A stretch of DNA of 64,000 nt, taken from assembly GCF_002931235.1 (NCBI RefSeq), contig NZ_PSTT01000109.1, positions 1-64,000 of the forward strand, in the 5' to 3' direction. Shown here piece after piece: positions 47,221 through 55,558 of the stretch. Every line of letters begins with the position of its first letter. The first letter of the stretch is position 1. Under the pieces are notes generated by a model that was not told the DNA's origin, searched no databases, and saw nothing but the letters and a program-made list of their open reading frames with translations. Position numbers and translations under genes: made by a program. This DNA is from Subtercola sp. Z020. Lineage in GTDB: Bacteria > Actinomycetota > Actinomycetes > Actinomycetales > Microbacteriaceae.

Positions 47221-48533
47221 CGCTGCAGCGTGAGCACCCGCACGACCGACCGGTCGAGCTGGGCCTCGCTGATCTGCCCCGACTGCACGGCAGCCGCGAT
47301 GGCGGCGACCGACGGCGCCATGTCTATCGCACTGTTGTACAACAGAATGTCGTTGCCCGCCGACACCGCCCGCACCGCGTTCGCCGAGCGGTCGGCGTAG
47401 TCGGGCAGGCCCGACGCCTCGAGCATCAGCATGTCGTCGGTGACGGCCACCCCGGTGAAGCCCAGATCGTTCCGCAGAATGTCGTGCCAGCGGGGCGAGA
47501 GCGAGGCCGGCGCGGAGTCGACCCCGGAGTAGACCAGATGACCGAACATCACGAGCGGGGCACCGGCGTCGACGCCTGCGGCGAACGACGGCGCGTCTCG
47601 CACCTGCCACTGGTCGAACGGCAGGTCGGTGGTCGGGATGCTCGTGTGCGAGTCGGCGTTCGTCTCGCCGTGACCCGGGAAGTGCTTAAGCGTACTGAAC
47701 ACCGAACCGTTCTCGGCGGTGACGGATGCCGCGACCCGGGCGGATGCCGACGCCGCGTCGGTGCCGAGCACCCGGTCGAAGATGAACGAGCCCGGGTCTG
47801 CGGTGACATCGGCGACCGTTCCGAAGTTGACCGAGACGCCGGCCGACTGCAGTAGAGCGGCACGCTGGGTGAACGATGCGGTCGTCTCGTCGACGGGCAT
47901 CGATTTCAGCCGGTCGGCGCCGGGGAACGTGTCTTCGGAGAGGCGCGTGACGTCTCCGCCCTCTTCGTCGATGGAGATGAGTGGTGTGAGCCCGGGTGTC
48001 GACGTGACGCCGGCGAGCTGCACCCGCAGGGCATCCGCAGAGGCCGGAACATTGTTGCCGAGCAGCAGGAACCCTCCGGGGCGATGAGCGGCCAGGTACT
48101 GCTCCATCGGCGCCGGATCGGTGCCCGGCACCTGCACCATGAACAGGGTCGCGATCTTGTCGCTCAGCGAGAGGGACTGCATGCGTGTCGCGGCATATAC
48201 CGTGTCGAGCTCCGCAGGGGTCGCGGGCACGAAGGCCGGGGCAGCGCCCGCGGGGCCGGCCGAGGCGGTAGAGCCGGCGGTCGGAGCGGCACCGGCGGTC
48301 GGAGCAGCACGGGCAGTCGGAGCAGAACTGGCGGTCGGAGCGGCACTCGCAGACGCAACAGCGGCGGCCGACGCAACAGCACTGCCCGCGACCTGAGAGT
48401 CAGCCCCAGGGCCTCCGCCCGTCGAACACGCACCGAGCATCCCGACCCCGAGAACCGCGACACCGGCAGCGAAAACACTCCTCCGCACACCGCGCCGCAG
48501 CACACCGCGCCGCGGCAGCCCCCGCCGGATCAC
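47187..48533 (-). CDS. Glycoside hydrolase family 3 lipoprotein (beta-N-acetylglucosaminidase NagZ-like)
   Basis: Predicted to remove GlcNAc from muropeptides at the cell surface. The 448-residue protein has an Arg-rich signal start, hydrophobic core and lipobox LGACS near residue 35, then an Ala/Thr/Pro linker (about 45-100) encoded by 18-bp-like repeats. The GH3 domain has IDEEGGDVTRL, the catalytic-loop motif KHFPGHG with His, LVMFGHLVYSG and TDDMLMLEA with the nucleophile Asp. The ATG overlaps the stop of the carbonic anhydrase gene. Confidence 0.88.
   Translation of the reverse strand: MIRRGLPRRGVLRRGVRRSVFAAGVAVLGVGMLGACSTGGGPGADSQVAGSAVASAAAVASASAAPTASSAPTARAAPTAGAAPTAGSTASAGPAGAAPAFVPATPAELDTVYAATRMQSLSLSDKIATLFMVQVPGTDPAPMEQYLAAHRPGGFLLLGNNVPASADALRVQLAGVTSTPGLTPLISIDEEGGDVTRLSEDTFPGADRLKSMPVDETTASFTQRAALLQSAGVSVNFGTVADVTADPGSFIFDRVLGTDAASASARVAASVTAENGSVFSTLKHFPGHGETNADSHTSIPTTDLPFDQWQVRDAPSFAAGVDAGAPLVMFGHLVYSGVDSAPASLSPRWHDILRNDLGFTGVAVTDDMLMLEASGLPDYADRSANAVRAVSAGNDILLYNSAIDMAPSVAAIAAAVQSGQISEAQLDRSVVRVLTLQREQWERTHPAP
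48241..48400 (-). repeat. Ala/Thr/Pro-coding repeat in the GH3 lipoprotein linker
   Basis: Imperfect 18-bp units around GCGGTCGGAGCGGCACCG on the plus strand encode APTA(S/R/G)-type repeats in the extracytoplasmic linker. Unit boundaries are approximate. Confidence 0.65.
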
Positions 48534-49063
48534 GCTCCGCCCGTGGCGCGCCGGTGCCGCGCCGCCGTCTCGCGGTACCGCAGAGCGTTGTCGTACACGG
48601 CCGCCCGCTCCTCATCGGTCAGTGCCCGACGCACCCTGCCCGGCATCCCCGCCACCAGCGACCCCGACGGAACGACCGTGCCCTCGAGAACGAGCGCACC
48701 GGCAGCGATCAGGCACTCGTCGCCGATCTGCGCTCTGTTCAGCACGGTCGCGTTCATGCCGATGAGCGTGCGGTCGCCGACCGTGCACCCGTGCAGCACC
48801 GCACCGTGGCCGACGCTCACGTCGGCTCCGATCGACACCGGAGACCCGGGATCGGCGTGCACCACGACGTTGTCCTGGAGGTTGCTGCCCTCGCCGAGCG
48901 CGATCGGTGCGGTGTCGCCGCGCACCACGGCCCCGTAGAAGACGCTGGCCGACGAGGCGACCGAAACATCGCCGATCAGCAGCGCGGTGGGCGCGATCCA
49001 CGCCTCGTCGTGAACGGTCGGGGTGACGCCGTCGAGCGTGAGGATGCTGCCGAACGGGTTCAT
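48530..49063 (-). CDS. Gamma-class carbonic anhydrase-like protein
   Basis: A 177-residue left-handed beta-helix protein of the YrdA/PaaY/gamma-CA group. Metal-binding His positions are visible in NVVVHAD and GHGAVLHG, with WIAPTALLIGDV at the start, VRGDTAPI and GMNATVLNRAQIG. A C-terminal helix (about 145-177) packs on the barrel. It overlaps neighbours on both sides by 4 nt: it starts at the stop of the flavoprotein gene and its stop contains the GH3 start, making a three-gene operon. Confidence 0.9.
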   Translation of the reverse strand: MNPFGSILTLDGVTPTVHDEAWIAPTALLIGDVSVASSASVFYGAVVRGDTAPIALGEGSNLQDNVVVHADPGSPVSIGADVSVGHGAVLHGCTVGDRTLIGMNATVLNRAQIGDECLIAAGALVLEGTVVPSGSLVAGMPGRVRRALTDEERAAVYDNALRYRETAARHRRATGGA

Positions 49064-50214
49064 GGGAGCGGTCCTAACCAGGCGTTTGCGACCGTCGAAT
49101 GCGCCGACTCGGGGTCAGAGGGATGGAACATGCCCGCGACCACATCGCGGTACAGGCGGCCGAGTTCACTCGAGTTCGACAGCGCCGAGCCGCCCGACAC
49201 CCGCAGGGCCTGGTCGACGACGAACCGCGCGTTCTCCGTCGCCCGGAGCTTCAGGCCGACCAGCCGGGGGAACCAGGTCGAGCCGAGATCGGCGAGCTCG
49301 TCGACGGCCCGGGCGAGCGTGTCGAGCTGCGGCTGCAGACCGTCCTGGGCGATCGCGGCCTCGGCCACCCGGTAACGGATGTCGGGGTCGTGCGCGTACG
49401 GCCGGCCGCCGTTCTTCAGGGAGGTGCGGCGGTGGGCGGCCTCGACGGCGAGCTGCAACGCCCGCTCGCCGATGCCGGTGTAGACCGCGGCGATCAGAAT
49501 CTCGAAGTTCGCGAAGATGGCGAAGACGAAGTGGTCGGCGCTCGGGCCCGCGGGCAGCCTGCGCACAACGCGGTCGGGTCGCGCACGAGCACCGTCGAGA
49601 ACCGTCGTGCGGCTCTGCGTGGCGCGCATGCCGAGCGTGTCCCAGTCATCGAGGGTGCTGAACCCGCCGGCGCCCCGCTCGATGAAGCCGTGCACCAGAG
49701 TGGGATGCCCGGGGTCGGTGTCGTCGAGGCCGAACACGCCGAGGCGGCTCCAGGCCGGCGAGAGCGAGGTGAAGACCTTGCGCCCGAAGTAGCGGTAGCC
49801 GCCGTCTTCATCGGGCTCGGCGCGGGTGGTGGAGCCGAACAGCACGAGGTCGTTGCCCGCCTCGCTGTTGCCGAACGCGAAGATCTCCCCCGCGGCCGCC
49901 TCCGTCAGCACGAACGACAGCGAGTCGTCGCCGCGATCGAGCAGGGCCTTCGCCACACCGGTCCAGACGAGGTGCATGTTGATGCCGAGAGCGGTCGCCG
50001 GCGCCGCTGTCGCGAGCCGGAGCTGTTCGCGGGCGACCCGTTCGAGGCCGAAACCGAGACCGCCGAACTCCGTCGGCACGAACATCCGCAGGTAGCCGGC
50101 TTCCTGCAGGTCGGCGAGGTCGTCGGCGAAGAACGCATTGCGCGCGTCGTACCCGGCGGCCCGCGAGCGGATGACCTGCAGCAGGTCGTCGCTGATGATT
50201 GTCTCCGGGCTCAC
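49060..50214 (-). CDS. Acyl-CoA dehydrogenase-superfamily flavoprotein
   Basis: A 384-residue protein with the acyl-CoA dehydrogenase fold: helical N-domain with FVPTEFGGLGFG, beta domain with FGNSEAGNDLVLFGS and GRKVFTSLSPAW, and C-terminal helical bundle with VSGGSALSNSSELGRLYRDVVAG. The catalytic Glu found near YEGT in true dehydrogenases is not apparent, and FHPSDPES resembles flavin monooxygenase members such as DszC-like enzymes. TAGTCT (50221-50226) lies 6 nt before the GTG. First gene of an operon with gamma-CA and GH3. Confidence 0.85.
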   Translation of the reverse strand: MSPETIISDDLLQVIRSRAAGYDARNAFFADDLADLQEAGYLRMFVPTEFGGLGFGLERVAREQLRLATAAPATALGINMHLVWTGVAKALLDRGDDSLSFVLTEAAAGEIFAFGNSEAGNDLVLFGSTTRAEPDEDGGYRYFGRKVFTSLSPAWSRLGVFGLDDTDPGHPTLVHGFIERGAGGFSTLDDWDTLGMRATQSRTTVLDGARARPDRVVRRLPAGPSADHFVFAIFANFEILIAAVYTGIGERALQLAVEAAHRRTSLKNGGRPYAHDPDIRYRVAEAAIAQDGLQPQLDTLARAVDELADLGSTWFPRLVGLKLRATENARFVVDQALRVSGGSALSNSSELGRLYRDVVAGMFHPSDPESAHSTVANAWLGPLP

Positions 50215-50248
50215 CGTTCAAGACTAAGCGGTCAGGCAAGATAGTCAC

Positions 50249-52153
50249 ATGGCCCTCCCGATCGAGAACTACGCACTGATCAGCGACTGTCACACCGCAG
50301 CTCTGGTCGGGAACGACGGCAGCATCGACTGGTTGTGCCTGCCGCGCTACGACTCCCCCTCGACCTTCGGGGCGCTGCTCGGCGACGAGAGCCACGGCCG
50401 CTGGAAGATCGCGCCCACCGACAGCACCGCGCGCTCGCACCGCGCCTACGTCGGCAACACCTTCGTGCTGACGACCGTGTGGACCACGTCGACCGGCGTG
50501 GTGGAGGTCACCGACTTCATGCCGCACGGCGACCGCCGGGCCGATCTCGTGCGCCGGGTCACCGGCATCTCGGGGTCGGTCGACATGACGGTCGACCTGC
50601 GCATCCGGTTCGGCTACGCCACGGCCATGCCGTGGGTGCGGCAGATTCCGACTCCGACCGTGGCGGGCGATCCCGACGGCGTGGCTTCCGCTGCCCACGT
50701 CGACCTCGTCGCTGTTGCCGGCCCCGACGCCCTCGTCGTGCGCGGCGCCGAACTGCACCCCAAGGGCCACGCCCACGTTCGCGAGTACACCGTGGCCGAA
50801 GGCGAGACCGTCGACACGGTGATGACGTGGTACCCCTCGCACCGCCCGACCCCCCTTCCGCAGGATGTCGACCGCTCCCTCGCCGACACCCTCGACTGGT
50901 GGGAGAACTGGGGCTCGAACAGCACCGACGACGGCCCCTACCACGGAGCGGTGATGCGCTCGCTGCTCGTGCTGAGGGCGCTCACCCACGAAGACACCGG
51001 CGGCATCGTCGCCGCGGCGACGACCTCGCTGCCCGAGGCGTTCGGCGGCCAGCGCAACTGGGACTACCGGTACGTCTGGCTGCGGGATGCCTCGCTGACG
51101 CTCACCGTGCTGCTCGACCACGGTTTCCACACCGAGGCCGCCGACTGGCGTGGCTGGCTGCTGCGGGCGATCGCCGGCGACCCGAACGACGTGCAGATCA
51201 TGTACGGGCTCGCCGGCGAGCGCTGGCTGCCCGAGCAGGAGCTGCCCTCCCTGCCGGGCTACAACGGCGCGGCCCCCGTGCGGATCGGCAACGGCGCGGT
51301 CGACCAGTACCAGGCCGACGTGATCGGCGAGGTGATGGTCGCCCTGCACCGGTCGCGCGTGCGCACCGGCGAAGCGAGCCAGGATGCCTGGGCACTGCAG
51401 CGCGCCCTGCTCTCGGTGGTCGAGCAGAACCTCGACCGACCCGACTCCGGCATCTGGGAGATCCGCGGGCGGGACCAGTTCTTCACCCACTCCCGCGTCA
51501 TGGTCTGGGCGGCGCTCGATCGCGGAGTGCGCGGCGTCGAGCAGTTCGGGCTCCGCGGGCCGGTAGACACGTGGCGGAAGCTCCGCGACCAGGTGCGAGA
51601 CGAGATCGAGGAGAAGGGCTTCAACGCCGAGCTCGGCTGCTACACTCAGGTCTTCGGCGGCACCGCTGTCGACGCCTCCCTGTTGCAGCTCGCCCAGGTC
51701 GGCTACTGCGAGGCCGACGACCCGCGCATGCTCGGAACCGTCGCGCAGATCGAGAAGGAGCTGCTGCACGAAGGCCTGCTGATGCGGTACCGCACCGAGA
51801 CGGGCGTCGACGGGCTGCCGGCGGGCGAGTATCCCTTTCTCGCCTGCTCGTTCTGGCTGGTCGAACAGTATGCGCGAAGCGGCCGTCTCGAAGACGGCAG
51901 GCGGCTGATGGATGCTCTGCTGCTGCTGCGGAACGACGTCGGCCTGCTCAGCGAGGAGTACGACATCACAGGCAGACGGCAGGCGGGCAACACCCCGCAG
52001 GCGCTCAGCCACCTCGCGCTCGTGCGGGCAGCCGACGCGCTCACCACGGCGCCGTCGGTGCTGAGCAGGGAGGCGGCCGGGCTGCCCGCCGAGAACGTCG
52101 ACGAACTCGCCGGCGAGCACTCCGGCGGGCTGGTGACGTCGAGCCTGCTGTGA
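50249..52153 (+). CDS. Glycoside hydrolase family 15 (glucoamylase/trehalase-like)
   Basis: A 634-residue cytoplasmic protein starting ALPIENYALISDCHTAALVG, then IDWLCLPRYDSPSTFGALLG. An N-terminal beta-sandwich (about 1-220) precedes the (alpha/alpha)6 barrel with FGGQRNWDYRYVWLRDASLT near 275, MYGLAGERWLPEQEL, WEIRGRDQFFTHSRVMVWAALDRG and a Glu-rich C-terminal catalytic region AGEYPFLACSFWLVEQ. Actinobacterial members of this group include trehalases, so alpha,alpha-trehalose is a plausible substrate. The start has a weak CAAGAT box 6 nt upstream. Confidence 0.92.
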   Translation: MALPIENYALISDCHTAALVGNDGSIDWLCLPRYDSPSTFGALLGDESHGRWKIAPTDSTARSHRAYVGNTFVLTTVWTTSTGVVEVTDFMPHGDRRADLVRRVTGISGSVDMTVDLRIRFGYATAMPWVRQIPTPTVAGDPDGVASAAHVDLVAVAGPDALVVRGAELHPKGHAHVREYTVAEGETVDTVMTWYPSHRPTPLPQDVDRSLADTLDWWENWGSNSTDDGPYHGAVMRSLLVLRALTHEDTGGIVAAATTSLPEAFGGQRNWDYRYVWLRDASLTLTVLLDHGFHTEAADWRGWLLRAIAGDPNDVQIMYGLAGERWLPEQELPSLPGYNGAAPVRIGNGAVDQYQADVIGEVMVALHRSRVRTGEASQDAWALQRALLSVVEQNLDRPDSGIWEIRGRDQFFTHSRVMVWAALDRGVRGVEQFGLRGPVDTWRKLRDQVRDEIEEKGFNAELGCYTQVFGGTAVDASLLQLAQVGYCEADDPRMLGTVAQIEKELLHEGLLMRYRTETGVDGLPAGEYPFLACSFWLVEQYARSGRLEDGRRLMDALLLLRNDVGLLSEEYDITGRRQAGNTPQALSHLALVRAADALTTAPSVLSREAAGLPAENVDELAGEHSGGLVTSSLL

Positions 52154-53001
52154 GCACGACTGCCCACATCGGCATCTCGGGCTGGCGGTACGCGCCCTGG
52201 CGCGGCACGTTCTACCCGAAGGGCCTGACGCAGGCCAGGGAGCTCGAGTACGCCAGCAGCCGGCTCGGCTCGATCGAGCTGAACGGGTCGTTCTACGCCC
52301 TGCAGAAGCCGTCGAGCTTCGAGGCGTGGAAGGCCAGCACCCCCGACGAGTTCGTCTTCTCGGTCAAGGGCGGCCGCTACATCACCCACCTGCTGAAGCT
52401 GAAGAACGCGCACACGGCCCTCGCCAACTTCTTCGCCTCCGGAGTGCTCGCACTCGAGGAGAAGCTCGGCCCGCTGCTCTGGCAGCTTCCCGAGAAGGTG
52501 ACCTTCGACGCGCAGACGCTCGACGCCTTCCTGGCGCAGCTCCCGGCGACGACAGACGAGGCGCTCCGGCTGGCGGCCGACCGCGACGAGCGGATGGAGG
52601 GCCGGTCGTGGCTCGAGCCACGCCCCGCCCGCCCGCTGCGGCACGCCCTCGAGGTGCGCCATTCGAGCTTCGACGACCCTGCGTGTCACGAGATCCTGGC
52701 CCGACACGGAGTCGCGATGGTGGTCGCCGACACGGCCGGGCGCTGGCCGATGTTCCGCGACGTCGTGACCGCCGACTTCGTCTATGCCCGCCTGCACGGC
52801 GCCGACGAGCTCTACGTCAGCGGGTACACCGACGAGGCGCTCGATCGGTGGGCGGGCGAGGTGGTCGGCTGGATGAACGGCAGCGGCGCACCCGACGGCG
52901 GGCCCCGTGACGTGTATGTCTACTTCGACAACGACGCGAAGGTGCGCTCGCCCGTCGACGCGATGGGGTTGCAGCAGCGGGTCAGCGCGCTGACCGGCTG
53001 A
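52150..53001 (+). CDS. DUF72 family protein
   Basis: A 283-residue TIM-barrel-like protein of COG1801: HIGISGWRYAPWRGTFYPKGL, ELEYASSRLGSIELNGSFYALQ, FVFSVKGGRYITHLLKL, VRHSSFDD and FVYARLHGADELYVSGYTDEAL, VYVYFDNDAK. Its activity is not known. The GTG start overlaps the GH15 stop (GTGA), so the two are translated together. Its 3' end overlaps the convergent transglutaminase gene by 20 bp. Confidence 0.9.
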   Translation: MSTTAHIGISGWRYAPWRGTFYPKGLTQARELEYASSRLGSIELNGSFYALQKPSSFEAWKASTPDEFVFSVKGGRYITHLLKLKNAHTALANFFASGVLALEEKLGPLLWQLPEKVTFDAQTLDAFLAQLPATTDEALRLAADRDERMEGRSWLEPRPARPLRHALEVRHSSFDDPACHEILARHGVAMVVADTAGRWPMFRDVVTADFVYARLHGADELYVSGYTDEALDRWAGEVVGWMNGSGAPDGGPRDVYVYFDNDAKVRSPVDAMGLQQRVSALTG

Positions 53002-55558
53002 GCAGCGACAGCGGCACGAAGAGCGCCCGACGGTCGTCGGCCGTGCTCGCCTGGGCGCTGATCGCGTGGATGATCGACCGAACGTCGGCGACGAGGGCCC
53101 TCCGGCGTTCCGCCTCTGCCGATCCAGCCGCTGCCGACCCACCCGCAGCCGATCCAGCCGCTGCCGCCGCGACCGGGGCCGCCCCCAGATCCGGCGCGAA
53201 CTGCTCCCGCTCGACCGCACGCAGCAGCCGATCGACCGGCTCCGCGGGCATGTGGTAGAGCGCTCCGAGGCGGGCTGCGAACCCGCGCGCCGTCTCGCCC
53301 GGCCGGAGCTCGAACCGGTAGTCCCGCGCCGAGTCGGCGACCTCCCGCCAGCCCGTCGAGGCGGGCATCCGGCCGACCAGCATCGCTGCCAGCCGGCGCC
53401 GGCGACGGATTCGCCGCCACAGGGCGGGGGCGATGCCGGCCAGGGCGAGCAGCACCACGACTCCGGCGATGATCAGCCAGAGGCGGCCCTGCTCGGCGGC
53501 CTGCACCTGCGGGCTCTGCGTCACGGCTCCGCTGTCGAGGTTCGGCGCGGCCCGCGGCGTGGTCGGAGCGGCCGACGAGCCGGCGCTGTCGCGGAGCGGC
53601 GTCGCCGCGGCCGCACTCTCGTAGTTCGGCAACGTGTAGTCGGGCGGCGTCAGACCGAGGCCCGGCGTCGGCTCGAAGGCGAGCCAGCCGATGCCGTCGA
53701 ACCAGAGCTCGGGCCAGGCGTGCAGCTGGTCGCTGTAGACCTGGAACGTGGTCTGGCCCTCATCGGCGATCGAACCCGACCCGCCCGGGTGGTAGCCGAT
53801 CGCCACCCGCGAGGGGATGCCGAGCGTTCGGGCCATGACCGCCATCGCCGAGGCGAAGTGGATGCAGTACCCGCTCTTCGCCGACAGGAACGTGGCGACC
53901 GCAGCGAAGTTGCCGCCGTCGTAGTGCCCCTCCACCGGCGCGGTCACCGAATACTCGAACTGCCCGCCCGTGAAGTACCCCTGCAGGGCGACAGCCTTGT
54001 CGTAGGCGTTCGCCTCACCTCCAGTGATCTGCTGGGCGGTGTTGCGGATGATCGGCGAGATGCCGCGCGGCAGGGCGAGGTAGCCCTGCAGCGCCGCCGG
54101 AACGCTCGCTCCGGCGTCGGCGAGTTGCGCCGCCGTCGGCTGAACGGCCAGGCTCGTCACCGAGTAGTCCTGCCCGGTGGTGTTCGTGTCGACGCCGGTC
54201 ACCGTGAGGCTGCCGGGGCTGACGGTCCAGTCGCCCTGCAGCCCTGAGACGGCGGACTCGGGGTAGGGCACGGGCAGCCAGTCGCTCCGCAACCCGGTCA
54301 CCTGCACGTCGGTGGTGACCGGCTGGGTGGCCACGTCGGCCGCGAGCCCGTCGGGCGTGTCGAAGCCCGTGTCGAGCGGCAGCGCGCCGTCGAGACCCTC
54401 CGGCTGCCAGGGACCGTTCGTGAAGTCCGAGAGGTTGACGAGCTTCAGGTAGAGCCCGGTCGGGGAGGTGGTCGTGTAGGTCAGCGAGAGGATCGGGTTG
54501 GTGCGCCGCAGATCCTGGCTCAGCTGGATCGACGGGTCGATGCCGCTGGAGTAGATCGACGGCAGCTGCGCCGAGAGCGGGGCGCGGAACGACTCCGGGG
54601 TGAGGCCCGGCGTCACACCGGGCAGGAAGCAGGCGAGCAGAATCGCGAGGCCCGCCGAGAGCAGGGCGCGCCCTCCGTTCCGGCCCGAACGGATGCCGGT
54701 CGACTCCCTGAGCCGCAACCCGACACCGGCGCGGGCCGCTGCGAAGAGCAACAGCAGGTAGGTCGCCGCGAGAACGCCGAACAGCACGAGGTCGAAGCTC
54801 TGCTGCCGCACGGTGTAGGGCACGGTGAGAATCGCGGCGGGAACGAGACCGACGAGCGCGGGCATCCGCAGCCCGAAGACCAGCGCGTCGGCGAGCACGG
54901 CGAGCAACCCCACCGTGAGGGCGAGGAGCAGCAGGATCGGTTGCACGGGGTCGGCGGGCACGCTCTGAACGGCGATCGACTCCCCCGCATCCGCGAGGCC
55001 CTGGCGGATGGTGTCGAGCGTACCGACGGTCGGCACCAGCCCGAACACCGCGTCGCCGGGGGCGAACAGCGCCGTCACCGCGCCGGCCCAGGCCAGCAGG
55101 GCAGCGATCGGCGGAACGAAGATCGGCACGGGCAGCAGACGCACGAGCAGGGCTGCGCCGAGCGTGAAGCCGACGACGAGAGCGGTGCTCCACCACCAGC
55201 CCGACCCCGAGAGCAGCGGAGCAAGACCGCCGACCGGCAGCATGATCAGCAGGAAGACCAGCGGTGAGAGCGCGGCCTGCGCGAGGCGCCGCGGTTCGGT
55301 GGGGCGGGCGGCGTCACGAGTCGACTCACGGGCTGCGTCACGGTTCACGGCGCGTGACGTCGAGGTGCCGGCCGAACCGCCGAACACGCCGTCGAACACC
55401 CCGTCGAACGACCCAGGGGCCTCGTCGCCGGCCGAGCGGGATGCCCGGGGCCAGCCGGTGCCGTCACCGGCGCCCGGCCGCAACCGGCCCGGGGCGCCGG
55501 GGCGTGCAGTCCGGGCGGTGCGCCGCGGGGATCGGGGGGCCTGCCTGGTGCCGGTCAC
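52982..55558 (-). CDS. TgpA-type membrane transglutaminase-like protein
   Basis: An 858-residue membrane protein. A basic, disordered head is followed by about six to seven helices (about 100-310), an extracytoplasmic TgpA region, and a transglutaminase core with catalytic Cys in SGYCIHFASAMAVMARTLGI near residue 563 and His in HAWPELWFDGIGWLAFEPTPG near 613. One more helix (about 690-715) leads to a cytoplasmic DUF4129-like tail with a Gly/Ala/Ser repeat. The GTG start overlaps the DUF58 stop. Third gene of the moxR-DUF58-tgpA operon; role in the envelope is likely but unproven. Confidence 0.92.
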   Translation of the reverse strand: MTGTRQAPRSPRRTARTARPGAPGRLRPGAGDGTGWPRASRSAGDEAPGSFDGVFDGVFGGSAGTSTSRAVNRDAARESTRDAARPTEPRRLAQAALSPLVFLLIMLPVGGLAPLLSGSGWWWSTALVVGFTLGAALLVRLLPVPIFVPPIAALLAWAGAVTALFAPGDAVFGLVPTVGTLDTIRQGLADAGESIAVQSVPADPVQPILLLLALTVGLLAVLADALVFGLRMPALVGLVPAAILTVPYTVRQQSFDLVLFGVLAATYLLLLFAAARAGVGLRLRESTGIRSGRNGGRALLSAGLAILLACFLPGVTPGLTPESFRAPLSAQLPSIYSSGIDPSIQLSQDLRRTNPILSLTYTTTSPTGLYLKLVNLSDFTNGPWQPEGLDGALPLDTGFDTPDGLAADVATQPVTTDVQVTGLRSDWLPVPYPESAVSGLQGDWTVSPGSLTVTGVDTNTTGQDYSVTSLAVQPTAAQLADAGASVPAALQGYLALPRGISPIIRNTAQQITGGEANAYDKAVALQGYFTGGQFEYSVTAPVEGHYDGGNFAAVATFLSAKSGYCIHFASAMAVMARTLGIPSRVAIGYHPGGSGSIADEGQTTFQVYSDQLHAWPELWFDGIGWLAFEPTPGLGLTPPDYTLPNYESAAAATPLRDSAGSSAAPTTPRAAPNLDSGAVTQSPQVQAAEQGRLWLIIAGVVVLLALAGIAPALWRRIRRRRRLAAMLVGRMPASTGWREVADSARDYRFELRPGETARGFAARLGALYHMPAEPVDRLLRAVEREQFAPDLGAAPVAAAAAGSAAGGSAAAGSAEAERRRALVADVRSIIHAISAQASTADDRRALFVPLSLLSRSAR

